From Myxococcales bacterium (lineage in GTDB: Bacteria; Myxococcota_A; UBA796; GCA-2862545), in assembly GCA_019634415.1 (NCBI GenBank), contig JAHQVJ010000066.1:1-43052 (forward strand): a stretch of DNA of 43,052 nucleotides. Direction: 5' to 3'. A program made the position numbers and the translations under genes. Under the pieces are notes generated by a model, which searched no databases, had not been told where the DNA came from, and saw nothing but the letters and a program-made list of their open reading frames with translations. Shown one piece after another: positions 15,128-22,391 of the stretch (position 1 is its first letter; every line of letters starts with the position of its first letter).

Positions 15128-16096
15128 TCAGCGGGCCCGCGCCGTGGCTACGTCTTCCGGGCTGCACAGCCCGTAGTCGTTGCCCCAGCTGTTGCGGACG
15201 TAGGAGATGACCGCGGCGATCTGCAGGTCGTTCAGCTGATCGCGCTGGCCCATCATCACGCCGTTGTAGGTCACGCCGTCCACCTCGATCTCGCCCGACA
15301 GCCCGTCGAGGATGAGGGTGGCGTGGTTCACGCAGTCGCCCATGTGGGTCTTCTGGCCCACCAGCGGTGGGAAAGCGCCCGCCACGCCCTGTCCCGTGGC
15401 CTGGTGGCACGTGGTGCAGGCCAGACCCGTCTCCCCCGTCTCGTAGATCCGCTTGCCGCGCTCCATCAGATAGGCGCGCCGCTCGTCCTCCGACAGCGTG
15501 GACAGATCGGGCTCGGGCTCGTCGGGCGCCTCGGCAGCGGGCTCCTCTGCAGGTGCTTCGCTGGGAGGGTCGGCCGCAGCCGTGGGCTGGGCGCTGGCGT
15601 TGCGTCCCAGCTCCACCACGTAGGCGGCGACCTTGCGCACCTTCTCGGGCCCGAGGATCTGCCCCCACGCAGGCATTCCCTTTTCCGTCACCCCGTCGGT
15701 GATGGTGGCTCGGATCTGCTCGGGATCCGATCCGTGCAGCCACTCGGCGTCCACCAGGCTGGGGCCGATGGGTCCGCCCACGCCCTCCTCCATGTGGCAC
15801 GCCTGGCAGGTCTGCACGAAGACCTCCTTCCCTTCTGCGAGGGTCGCCTCGTCGAAGGCCAGGGCCACGGCCACGTCGGACTCGGGCCACCGCTGCTCCG
15901 CCGCCGCCATCTGCACGTCGTAGCGCTTCAGCTGACTGTCCTGCGCCACGACGTGGAAGTTCAGCGCGTAGCCGATCCCCCACAGCACGGTCACCACGAA
16001 CAGGCCCACCCACCAGTCGGGCAGCGGGTTGTCGTATTCTTCGATGCCGTCGTTGTCGTCGGCATGCCCCATGATCTCGTCGGTGATGCGACTCAT
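15128..16096 (-). CDS. ccoP: cbb3 oxidase di-heme subunit CcoP
   Basis: A 322-aa membrane-anchored di-heme cytochrome c. The N-terminus has 'DGIEEYDNPLPDWWVGLF' leading into one membrane helix ('VVTVLWGIGYALNF'). The two heme sites are CQACH (about 97-101) and CTTCH (about 228-232), with Met ligands likely in GMPAW and VMMGQ. An acidic Pro/Ala linker (about 180-210) separates the domains. It carries electrons from soluble cytochrome c to CcoO and CcoN. It starts at ATG 16096 after GGAGG, overlapping the ccoQ stop by 4 nt. Confidence 0.95.
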   Translation of the reverse strand: MSRITDEIMGHADDNDGIEEYDNPLPDWWVGLFVVTVLWGIGYALNFHVVAQDSQLKRYDVQMAAAEQRWPESDVAVALAFDEATLAEGKEVFVQTCQACHMEEGVGGPIGPSLVDAEWLHGSDPEQIRATITDGVTEKGMPAWGQILGPEKVRKVAAYVVELGRNASAQPTAAADPPSEAPAEEPAAEAPDEPEPDLSTLSEDERRAYLMERGKRIYETGETGLACTTCHQATGQGVAGAFPPLVGQKTHMGDCVNHATLILDGLSGEIEVDGVTYNGVMMGQRDQLNDLQIAAVISYVRNSWGNDYGLCSPEDVATARAR

Positions 16097-16266
16097 CGCT
16101 CCTCCCCGTCGTCCAGCGGGATGCGGCTCGCGGCCTCCATGGCGGCGCGACGGCTCGGCGCGAAGGCCCACACCGTCCACCCCACCATCGAGGTGAAGAA
16201 CAGCAGCGTGGTCCACCCCATCAGCCATCCCAGGTTCGACTCGGCTCCGTGCAACAGCTGACTCAT
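16093..16266 (-). CDS. ccoQ: cbb3 oxidase small subunit CcoQ
   Basis: A 57-aa protein between ccoO and ccoP, linked by ATGA overlaps at both ends. The sequence begins MSQLLHGAESNLGWLMGW, has one membrane helix ('TTLLFFTSMVGWTVWAF') and continues with 'APSRRAAMEAASRIPLDD', the same topology and tail pattern (W-A-F-x-P-s-r) as CcoQ. CcoQ stabilises the association of CcoP with the core oxidase. It is small enough to be missed by length-filtered gene calling. Confidence 0.88.
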   Translation of the reverse strand: MSQLLHGAESNLGWLMGWTTLLFFTSMVGWTVWAFAPSRRAAMEAASRIPLDDGEER

Positions 16267-16982
16267 CGTGTCTCCTCGCCCTGCTGGGCCACCTCTGCCG
16301 ACAGCGCCTCGCGGTCCGTTCCCAAGCGCTGCAGATAGGCCGTCAGCGCCACGATCTCGGTGTCCCAGGTGACCTCGATGCCCGACTGCGCCATGCGTCC
16401 GACGATCTCGTCACCCTGCTGCTGGAGCATCCAGGCCGTGTTGTTCAGGTCGTCTGCACTGTAGGGAGTGCCCACCCGATTCAGCGCCACCACGCTGGCT
16501 TGCACGTCTGCAGGATCGATCTTCCAAGTCAGCAACCACGGGTAGGGTGGCATCACGCTGCCGGGCGTGGTGGAGCGGGGATCCCGCATGTGCTCGTAGT
16601 GCCAGGCGTCGGGGTACTTGCCGCCCACCCGATGCAGATCCGGCCCGATCCTGCGCGATCCGAGCAGGAACGGGCGGTCCCAGGTGTACTCCTCGGAGCG
16701 GGACCACAGGCCGTAGCGCAGGGTCTCGTCGCGGAAGGGGCGCACCATCTGCGAGTGGCACACCATGCACCCTTCCCGGATGTAGATGTCGCGGCCCGCG
16801 ACCTCCAGCGGGGTGTAGGGCGCCACGCTCTCGGCGATGCCGGGCTTGGCTGCGTCGATGGTGAACATGGGCACGATCTCCACCAGGCCGCCGATGCTGA
16901 TGGCCACGGTGGTGAGGATGGCGAACAGACCCGCGTTGGGCTCGAGTGCCCTGCGGTGCCAGTGCGCGTCGCTGTCTGACAT
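16263..16982 (-). CDS. ccoO: cbb3 oxidase mono-heme subunit CcoO
   Basis: A 239-aa membrane-anchored cytochrome c. One N-terminal helix ('AILTTVAISIGGLVEIVPMF') is followed by the CcoO hallmarks 'YTPLEVAGRDIYIREGCMVC' with heme site CMVCH (72-76), 'SQMVRPFRDETLRYG', 'RRIGPDLHRVGGKYPD' and the Met-ligand region 'PGSVMPPYPWL'. Electrons pass through it toward CcoN. It lies 7 nt after ccoN and overlaps ccoQ by 4 nt. Length is slightly above the usual 200-220 aa because of its C-terminal tail. Confidence 0.96.
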   Translation of the reverse strand: MSDSDAHWHRRALEPNAGLFAILTTVAISIGGLVEIVPMFTIDAAKPGIAESVAPYTPLEVAGRDIYIREGCMVCHSQMVRPFRDETLRYGLWSRSEEYTWDRPFLLGSRRIGPDLHRVGGKYPDAWHYEHMRDPRSTTPGSVMPPYPWLLTWKIDPADVQASVVALNRVGTPYSADDLNNTAWMLQQQGDEIVGRMAQSGIEVTWDTEIVALTAYLQRLGTDREALSAEVAQQGEETR

Positions 16983-16989
16983 GGGGACC

Positions 16990-18414
16990 TCACTTGGCAG
17001 CGACGAGCTGGTCGTCGCCGCTGGGATGGGGGCTGGTGGCGGTCTTGATCAGGTTCCAGGTCATCAGCACCACGCCCGACAGGTACATCAGGCCCCCGAC
17101 GAGGCGGAGCCAGTAGAAGGGCTGCAACCGGTTCACGATGTCCATGAAGATGGGGTTCTGCAGCTGGCCGCTGTCGTCCACGGCGCGCCACATGAGCCCC
17201 TCGGTGAGCCCTGCGCCCCACATGGTCACCGTGTACAGAACGATGCCCACCGTGGCGATCCAGAAGTGCTGCGTGGCGAGGTTCGTGCTGTACAGCGGGC
17301 GGTCGTACAGCCGCGGCACCAGCCAGTACAGGATCCCGAAGGAGATCATTCCGTTCCAGCCGAGCGCCCCGGAGTGCACGTGGCCGATGACCCAGTTGGT
17401 GTAGTGAGACAGGGCGTTGACGGCGCGGATCGACATCATGGGCCCCTCGAAGGTGCTCATGCCGTAGAAGCTCACCGCCACCACCAGGAACTTGAGCACG
17501 GGGTCGGTACGCAGCCGATCCCAGGCACCGCGCAGGGTGAGCAGCCCGTTGAGCATGCCGCCCCAGCTGGGCGCGATCAGCATGATGCTGAAGACCATGC
17601 CCAGCGTCTGGGCCCAGTCCGGAAGGGACGAGTAGAGCAGGTGGTGCGGCCCCGCCCAGATGTACAGGAACACCAGCGCCCAGAAGTGGATGATCGACAG
17701 CCGATAGCTGTAGACGGGCCGCTCGGCCGCGCGGGGCAGGAAGTAGTACATCAAGCCGAGGAACGGCGTGGTGAGGAAGAAGCCCACGGCGTTGTGGCCG
17801 TACCACCACTGCACCAGCGCGTCGGTCATGCCCGAGTAGACGGGGTAGCTGCGGGTCATGGTGGCGGGAATCGCCAGGTTGTTGACCACGTGCAGCACGG
17901 GGATGGTGATCAGGAAGGAGATGTAGAACCAGATGGCCACGTACAGGTGCTGCACCTTCCGGTTCGCGATGGTCATCGCACAGTTGAAGGCGAAGGCCAG
18001 GAACACCACCGCGATGGCGATGTCGATGGGCCAGATCAGCTCGGCGTACTCGTGGGTCTGGGTGAGCCCCAGGGGCAGCGTGATGGCAGCGGCCACGATG
18101 ATGCCCTGCCAGCCCCAGAAGTGGAACTTGGAGAGCTGGTCGCTCCACATCCGCACCTTGAGCAGGCGCTGCATGGAGTAGTACATGCCGGCAAACACGA
18201 TGTTGCCGCCGAAGGCGAACACCACGGCGTTGGTGTGTAGCGGACGAAGTCGTCCGAAGGTGAGGTAGGGAACCCCCAGGTTGGCTGGCCAGAAGGCGAG
18301 CTCCAGCGCGATCCAGGCACCGACCGTCATACCGACCAGCGCGAACGCGACGGTGGCCCAGACGAAGTGCTTGGTGATCTCGTCGTCGTAGGGGGGGTCT
18401 ACTGCATGGGACAT
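16990..18414 (-). CDS. ccoN: cbb3 oxidase catalytic subunit CcoN
   Basis: A 474-aa protein with about twelve membrane segments, the heme-copper catalytic subunit that reduces O2. Visible sites are the low-spin heme His in 'LRPLHTNAVVFAFGG', the CuB His in 'WYGHNAVGFFLT' (with the downstream Tyr of the cbb3 type), the His-His pair 'GPHHLLY', and the heme-ligand segment 'TNWVIGHVHSGALGWNGM'. It starts at ATG 18414, GGAGG 4-5 nt upstream; a longer open frame upstream lacks similarity. First gene of the ccoNOQP-GHIS locus, which suits respiration at low oxygen. I see no clear FNR-type TTGAT-N4-ATCAA box upstream. Confidence 0.97.
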   Translation of the reverse strand: MSHAVDPPYDDEITKHFVWATVAFALVGMTVGAWIALELAFWPANLGVPYLTFGRLRPLHTNAVVFAFGGNIVFAGMYYSMQRLLKVRMWSDQLSKFHFWGWQGIIVAAAITLPLGLTQTHEYAELIWPIDIAIAVVFLAFAFNCAMTIANRKVQHLYVAIWFYISFLITIPVLHVVNNLAIPATMTRSYPVYSGMTDALVQWWYGHNAVGFFLTTPFLGLMYYFLPRAAERPVYSYRLSIIHFWALVFLYIWAGPHHLLYSSLPDWAQTLGMVFSIMLIAPSWGGMLNGLLTLRGAWDRLRTDPVLKFLVVAVSFYGMSTFEGPMMSIRAVNALSHYTNWVIGHVHSGALGWNGMISFGILYWLVPRLYDRPLYSTNLATQHFWIATVGIVLYTVTMWGAGLTEGLMWRAVDDSGQLQNPIFMDIVNRLQPFYWLRLVGGLMYLSGVVLMTWNLIKTATSPHPSGDDQLVAAK

Positions 18415-18570
18415 GGGACCTCCGCGCGGAGCCTTCGCAAAGGGCGTGCCATCGAGCGAAGACGCAGCGGAGCGCACCATCACGGCCCCCCTGGGTCATC
18501 CCGCACACATCCGCTGTGGGTTTCGGCACGCCCGCCGGGTTGCCGCGCCCTCCCTGGGCCCGACGACGGC

Positions 18571-18586
18571 TGGCACGGCGCTTGCC
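18571..18586 (+). promoter_or_regulatory. Sigma-54-like -24/-12 element before the SafE gene
   Basis: TGGCACG-N4-TTGCC matches the sigma-54 consensus, with GG (18572-18573) and GC (18584-18585) separated by exactly 10 nt. The predicted start point, about 12 nt after the GC, is near 18597, two nucleotides before the start codon of the SafE-like gene, so the mRNA would be almost leaderless. Chance matches in GC-rich DNA are possible. Confidence 0.4.
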
Positions 18587-18598
18587 CTTCAGGCGGGC

Positions 18599-19249
18599 AT
18601 GATCACCACCTGGATCGGAGCGGCCGCCGTGGCCGCCATCGCTGGAGCCCCCCACTGCCTGGGCATGTGCGGAGCGCTGGCCTGCGCGGCAGGCGGTCGC
18701 CCACTGCACGCGGTGCCCTACCACTTGGGACGCGTTGCCACCTACGCCGCGCTGGGAGCCCTCGCGGGGGCCGCAGGAGGTGCGCTACCGGGACCGGGGT
18801 GGCTGGCCTCGGTGGTGGCGGCGGTGTTGCTGGGGGTGTTCGCGCTGGGGCTGGCGGGCCTGCTGCCCGAGCCGCCGGCGCGCTGGGGCCACGGCCTGGC
18901 CCGCGTGGGAGCGGTGGCGGCCCGCAGCTCGGGACCCGGGTCCCGACTGCTGCTGGGGGCGGTGAACGGCCTGATTCCGTGTGGCCTGGTGTACGCCACC
19001 CTGACCCTTCCGGCGGCCGCCGCCGACCCTTGGGTGGGCGCGCTGGTGATGACCGTCTTCGGGCTGGCCACGGTGCCCGCGCTGGCGCTGGCCACGCTGG
19101 GCCTGAGGCGACTGCTGACGGGCTCGATGGCGGCGCGCCGAGTGCTTGCGGTGGTGGTGCTGGTGGTAGGGCTGGCGACGCTGGCGCAGCGCGACGGGTG
19201 GCTGGCGTCAGAGGCGGAGGCGACGGAGGGGCACTGTCATGGGACGTAG
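18599..19249 (+). CDS. SafE/DsbD_2-type membrane protein associated with cbb3/copper
   Basis: A 216-aa protein with about six hydrophobic segments. It has the family motif 'GAPHCLGMCGALACAAGG' in the first membrane region and a second conserved 'LLGAVNGLIPCGLVYATLTL'. It ends in GHCHGT, a short Cys/His tail that could bind metal. Proteins of this kind (sulfite exporter TauE/SafE, UreH-like domain) are typically encoded beside ccoNOQP-GHIS and are thought to help copper or heme supply to the oxidase; the exact transport substrate is not settled. It is divergent from ccoN with 184 bp between starts. The heptamer repeats begin 10 nt after its stop. Confidence 0.85.
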   Translation: MITTWIGAAAVAAIAGAPHCLGMCGALACAAGGRPLHAVPYHLGRVATYAALGALAGAAGGALPGPGWLASVVAAVLLGVFALGLAGLLPEPPARWGHGLARVGAVAARSSGPGSRLLLGAVNGLIPCGLVYATLTLPAAAADPWVGALVMTVFGLATVPALALATLGLRRLLTGSMAARRVLAVVVLVVGLATLAQRDGWLASEAEATEGHCHGT

Positions 19250-19259
19250 GGTGGGTTGG

Positions 19260-19389
19260 CTATCGGAGGTCGGCGGTCGGCTATCGGCGGTCAGCGGTCG
19301 GCTATCGGCGGTCGGCGGTCGGCGGTCAGCGGTCGGCGGTCGGCGGTCGGCGGTCGGCGGTCGGCGGTCGGCGGTCGGAAGTTGGCTGT
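19260..19389. repeat. Heptanucleotide tandem array CGGCGGT/CGGCTAT/CAGCGGT
   Basis: From 19271 to 19375 there are 15 consecutive 7-bp units: mostly CGGCGGT, two CGGCTAT and two CAGCGGT. A flanking CTATCGG plus AGGT lies before them and two degenerate units follow, up to 19389. The array sits between the convergent SafE and cupin genes and is the distal tier of this repeat locus, in the same relative place as CGGACAG/CGGAAAG at the first locus. Confidence 0.9.
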
Positions 19390-19410
19390 CGGTCGGCTCT
19401 CAACCGCGCG

Positions 19411-19452
19411 CGCTGTTCGCTGTTCGCTGTTCGCTGTTCGCTGTTCGCTGAT
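19411..19452. repeat. Heptanucleotide tandem array CGCTGTT
   Basis: Five perfect copies of CGCTGTT (19411-19445) and a sixth changed to CGCTGAT end 3 nt before the stop codon of the minus-strand cupin gene (19456). On that strand the unit is AGCGAAC. It is the proximal tier of the repeat locus and differs from the CGCTGTC reading of the first locus's distal array by one base. Confidence 0.9.
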
Positions 19453-19455
19453 CAC

Positions 19456-20442
19456 TCAGCGCGGATCATCCGAACCCGGCGGTCCGAGCCAGTGGAAGTG
19501 GTTCTCCCACGGAAAGCTCAACAACGACAGCGTGATCGACGGCGACAGAGCGGTGACCTCGTGGAACCACCCCACGGGAACGAACAGCGCCTCGCCGGCC
19601 TGCAGCTCCACGGTGCGCACGGCGTCGCCAAAGGCCTCGTCGAGATCACCGCGCAGGTAGTAGCCGTCGAGCAAGTCGTGCTGATGCGCTCGCAGGCGGG
19701 GGGCGAGCCGGATCCGCTTGCGGCCTTGGACCTGCACCAGCAGCACGTTGTGCGGGTCGAAGTGCGGCGGGGTCACCGTGCCCTTGGGCCCGAGCCACAG
19801 CGACACCCCCGTGGGGCGCGGGCTCGGCACCAGGAACTCCGGCAGAGGCGCCAGATCGTCCCACAGCGCCTCGAGGCCGGGCTGTCCGAGCAGGCCACAC
19901 CGCGACACCACGTACAGATCATTGCTGTCTCGGGACTGAGCATGCGCCACGAACTCGGCCAGAGGCATGCGCGTGAGGTGTTCCTCTGTCTGTCGGGCCG
20001 TGCTCGCCTGGGTGCGACGCGTGTTCACGAGCAGCTCCACCTGCCCGAACCGCTCCCCCAGCCACTGCAGCGTCCAGGTGCGCACCGCGGCGAGCTGGCG
20101 CGCTGCCTCGGTGAGCTTCACGGGCAGCGACGGCACCCAGTGCTCGGCGTGCAGAGTGGCGGCATCGATGGTGGGTCGCACGGGCACGTCTGTGGATCCT
20201 GCAAGTGCGGTCTGCAGGCGCTGCAGCCGGCTCGCCAGATCGCCCTCCCGCACCCTCAGTCGCAGCCGGGCGAACCCCTCCGACGACGCGATCCGCTCCA
20301 CCTGCGCTTCCGCACTGGCGGCGTCGATCCCGTGCACCACGAGCTGCTGCACGATGGCGTCTCGCTTGCCGCTGAACAGCAACAGCTCCACCACCCACAG
20401 CTCCCAGTCGAGGCCCAGACGCTGCTCCACGGATGCGCTCAC
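19456..20442 (-). CDS. Cupin/JmjC-like Fe(II)-dependent oxygenase (Cupin_8)
   Basis: A 328-aa cytoplasmic protein. The N-terminal 70 residues form a helical region seen in bacterial cupin-like proteins ('LDWELWVVELLLFSGKRDAI'). The C-terminal half is a JmjC-type barrel: 'SLWLGPKGTVTPPHFDPHNV' holds the HxD metal pair, 'GRKRIRLAP' a likely 2-oxoglutarate Lys, and 'ALFVPVGWFHEVTALS' the distal His. Such enzymes hydroxylate proteins or small molecules using 2-oxoglutarate. The GTG start overlaps the stop of the PDZ gene by 4 nt, so it is last in the ECF-led operon. It might act on the DUF2282 protein (inference). Confidence 0.82.
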   Translation of the reverse strand: MSASVEQRLGLDWELWVVELLLFSGKRDAIVQQLVVHGIDAASAEAQVERIASSEGFARLRLRVREGDLASRLQRLQTALAGSTDVPVRPTIDAATLHAEHWVPSLPVKLTEAARQLAAVRTWTLQWLGERFGQVELLVNTRRTQASTARQTEEHLTRMPLAEFVAHAQSRDSNDLYVVSRCGLLGQPGLEALWDDLAPLPEFLVPSPRPTGVSLWLGPKGTVTPPHFDPHNVLLVQVQGRKRIRLAPRLRAHQHDLLDGYYLRGDLDEAFGDAVRTVELQAGEALFVPVGWFHEVTALSPSITLSLLSFPWENHFHWLGPPGSDDPR

Positions 20443-21230
20443 GGCCAGCCTCGGGGCACCCGCAGATCGAGCTCGAAGTCGTCGCAGTGGCCGTGGCAGC
20501 ATGGGCCACAGGTGGGAGCGATCGCGTCGGTGGGTGGGGGCCGGTGGGGCTTGGTGAGCTTGCGCCGCAGCGTCACGCCGTCGCGCCACACCTCCGCCAC
20601 CCGGGCACGCTTCAGGCGATGGACGTCGGCGAGGCCCTGCACCGGCGCACCCTCGATGGTCACGAGTCGGTCTCCCTCGACCAGCGACACCGCGCGCCCG
20701 CCCTCGTGGTCCCGCGCCACCACGTAGATCCCCCCGAACACGCTCTCGGCGAAGGTGCGTCCTGCCACGGTGACGGTGGAGCGATAGCGCGCGGTCGCGA
20801 CCTCCCAGGCGAAGCGCTCCACGCGCACGCGCACCACAGCCTGCATCGACTCTCCCTGGCCCTCGACGAGCACCTGGTCCACCGCCACTGCGAAGGCCTG
20901 CAGCCGGGAGGTCACGTCGAGCAGCGTCGGCTTCGCCACCGCATCGGGGCGGCCCAGCAGGTGCAGCAGGAGTCGGCGGTGGGCCTGCAGCGTGGCGTCG
21001 TCCACGGCCTGCTGGGAGGTCACCCCGGTACCGAAGGCCGCCAGGGTGACGTGGGTGTCCGTCGTCGACAGTCGGTTCAGATCCTCGCGGGCGGCGCGCC
21101 ACCGCTCCGATTCCTCCACCTCGGGGATCAGCGACTGCGACACGGCCTCCTCGGCTGCCCCGAGCGAACCCACGAGCACCGTCGCCTGAACCAGCACGGC
21201 CCCGCTGGGCATCCACGCGAACCTCGACAT
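20439..21230 (-). CDS. Exported PDZ-domain protein with Cys/His-rich tail
   Basis: A 263-aa protein starting after GGAGGGG. A hydrophobic N-terminus ('GAVLVQATVLVGSLGAAE') suggests export. Residues about 60-150 resemble an LPP20-like alpha/beta segment ('DDATLQAHRRLLLHLLG', 'MQAVVRVRVERFAW'). A PDZ fold follows ('FGGIYVVARDHEGGRAVSLV', 'EGDRLVTIEGAPVQGLADV'). The tail is CGPCCHGHCDDFELDL, which could bind metal or form disulfides. Translationally coupled to the cupin gene and downstream of the DUF2282 gene. I do not know a named family with this full architecture. Confidence 0.7.
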   Translation of the reverse strand: MSRFAWMPSGAVLVQATVLVGSLGAAEEAVSQSLIPEVEESERWRAAREDLNRLSTTDTHVTLAAFGTGVTSQQAVDDATLQAHRRLLLHLLGRPDAVAKPTLLDVTSRLQAFAVAVDQVLVEGQGESMQAVVRVRVERFAWEVATARYRSTVTVAGRTFAESVFGGIYVVARDHEGGRAVSLVEGDRLVTIEGAPVQGLADVHRLKRARVAEVWRDGVTLRRKLTKPHRPPPTDAIAPTCGPCCHGHCDDFELDLRVPRGWP

Positions 21231-21278
21231 CGCCCCTCCGACAGGCCAGCAGGCCCGAACGCACTGCGGCCCTCCAGC

Positions 21279-21719
21279 TTACGCCTCTCGGACCCAGCGC
21301 TGGCGCTCGGGTGGCCCCAGAGGCGTCGGGGGGAGCTCCCCCGTCTGCAGCACGGCGGCATGGTGGGTGAGCACATGTGCGGGCGCGAGCACCTCGAGCA
21401 CATCCGGGGCCGAGGGATGGAAACAAAAAAAATCCAGCACCGCGAACGCCGCCCACTTCTCGCACAGCGGCCCGTCGGGCACGTAGACCCACTCGGTGGG
21501 GTCCAGGTTCTGGTGGGCCTGGCCGGCGCACGTGTGACGCCCGTCGGTGGAGCCACAGTCGTTGCGACCCTTCAGAGCGATGCCCAGGCACTTCACCACG
21601 GTGATCGTGGCGGGTGTGGTGGACCGCGGGGCTGGTGGCCGGCGCCCTGACGGGATGCAACACGGAGCCTGCCGCCCACACCGCCTCGGATCCCAAGGCC
21701 GACATCTGCTGCTGCTCAT
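21279..21719 (-). CDS. DUF2282 (bufferin-like) protein with abnormal ends
   Basis: The core matches DUF2282/BufA strongly: 'VKCLGIALKGRNDCGS', 'HTCAGQAHQNLDP' and 'EWVYVPDGPLCEKWA', with all four family cysteines. Bufferins are exported copper-binding peptides modified on Cys, usually found with DUF692 and DUF2063 partners, which are absent here. The part before the core (from ATG 21719, with GGGAG 6 nt upstream) is Arg/Cys/Pro-rich and is not a signal peptide; a GTG at 21599 would give just the core, without export signal. After the core a run of eight T leads into a non-family tail of about 55 residues. Possibly a diverged, fused or 5'-eroded member. The upstream sigma/anti-sigma genes fit known DUF2282 operons. 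Confidence 0.65.
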   Translation of the reverse strand: MSSSRCRPWDPRRCGRQAPCCIPSGRRPPAPRSTTPATITVVKCLGIALKGRNDCGSTDGRHTCAGQAHQNLDPTEWVYVPDGPLCEKWAAFAVLDFFCFHPSAPDVLEVLAPAHVLTHHAAVLQTGELPPTPLGPPERQRWVREA

Positions 21720-21781
21720 GTGTGCTCCCTCGGAGGCCTGGGTGCCTCCTGCTCAGTGAGACGCTGGGGAGCGCCCGGTGA
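21614..21781 (+). CDS. Possible small Cys-rich lipoprotein antisense to the DUF2282 leader
   Basis: A 55-codon frame begins at GTG 21614 and reads 'WWTAGLVAGALTGC', a good short lipoprotein signal with lipobox LTGC, followed by 'NTEPAAHTA' and a Cys-rich 'DICCCSC'. Third-position GC is high over the first 30 codons, better than in the opposing minus frame. Against it: no ribosome binding site, a non-ATG start and overlap with the longer version of the DUF2282 gene. Treat as tentative. Confidence 0.25.
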   Translation: MWWTAGLVAGALTGCNTEPAAHTASDPKADICCCSCVLPRRPGCLLLSETLGSAR

Positions 21782-21788
21782 TCGCACC

Positions 21789-22391
21789 TCAGGGCGTGGG
21801 CTCGGTGAGCACCATCACCAGGCCGTGCTCGCGCCAGATCTGCACCGACACCCCGCGCGCCGCCAGGTGCACTGGCGACTCCCCCGCGTCTGAATCGGGC
21901 AAGCCCTCGAAGGTGTCGTCGGGTGCGAGGTACAGGGTGCGTTCGCCGGCGTCGGAGGACAGGCGCAGCTGGGCGGCGGGGATGCCCTGCAGCGAGCAGT
22001 GTCGCCCGCCCAGCAGCTCGCCCGACACGCCGCTGCCGCGCACGGGCACGAAGGCCAGATCCGCGAGGGGCTGCCGCAGATCCTCGAAGGTGTCGGCCGC
22101 GATCTCCACCTCGGGATGGGCGATGTGGTTGCGCACCACCTCGTCGGCCACGCGCTGGGCCAGCCCGTGCTCCAGCTGGCCCACCCCCGAGCCAGGGAAC
22201 AGCAGATAGGCCGCGCCGAGCGCGGACAGTCCCATCCAGGCGACGGTCAGCAGCGCCACGGCCACCAGCGCCCAGCGACGCCACCGCGCAGGGCGCGGCC
22301 GCACGCGCTCCAGGCGACGCAGCTGGGCCTCGTCGAGCTGCACGTCGTCGAAGTGCTTCCGGACCAGCTCCTTCAGCGGGTGTTGGCTCAT
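21789..22391 (-). CDS. Single-pass transmembrane anti-sigma factor
   Basis: A 200-aa protein directly coupled to the upstream ECF sigma gene by an ATGA overlap. About 43 cytoplasmic residues ('MSQHPLKELVRKHFDDVQLD', Arg-rich 'RPRPARWRRW') precede one membrane helix ('ALVAVALLTVAWMGLSALGA'). The outer part includes 'GSGVSGELLGGRHCSLQGIP', 'AAQLRLSSDAGERTLYLAPD', a pattern I have seen in proteins beside ECF sigma genes. It most likely holds the sigma factor inactive until an envelope signal, possibly copper, is sensed; no zinc-binding HxxxCxxC motif is present, so it is not a ZAS-type anti-sigma. Confidence 0.72.
   Translation of the reverse strand: MSQHPLKELVRKHFDDVQLDEAQLRRLERVRPRPARWRRWALVAVALLTVAWMGLSALGAAYLLFPGSGVGQLEHGLAQRVADEVVRNHIAHPEVEIAADTFEDLRQPLADLAFVPVRGSGVSGELLGGRHCSLQGIPAAQLRLSSDAGERTLYLAPDDTFEGLPDSDAGESPVHLAARGVSVQIWREHGLVMVLTEPTP

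Noticed and set aside
21329..21342. GGGGGAGCTCCCCC palindrome near the end of the DUF2282 gene
   Set aside because: Inside coding sequence and not followed by a T run, so not a terminator; probably chance in GC-rich DNA.
21425..21432. T run read as an intrinsic terminator
   Set aside because: No GC hairpin immediately precedes it and the reading frame continues through with normal codon use.
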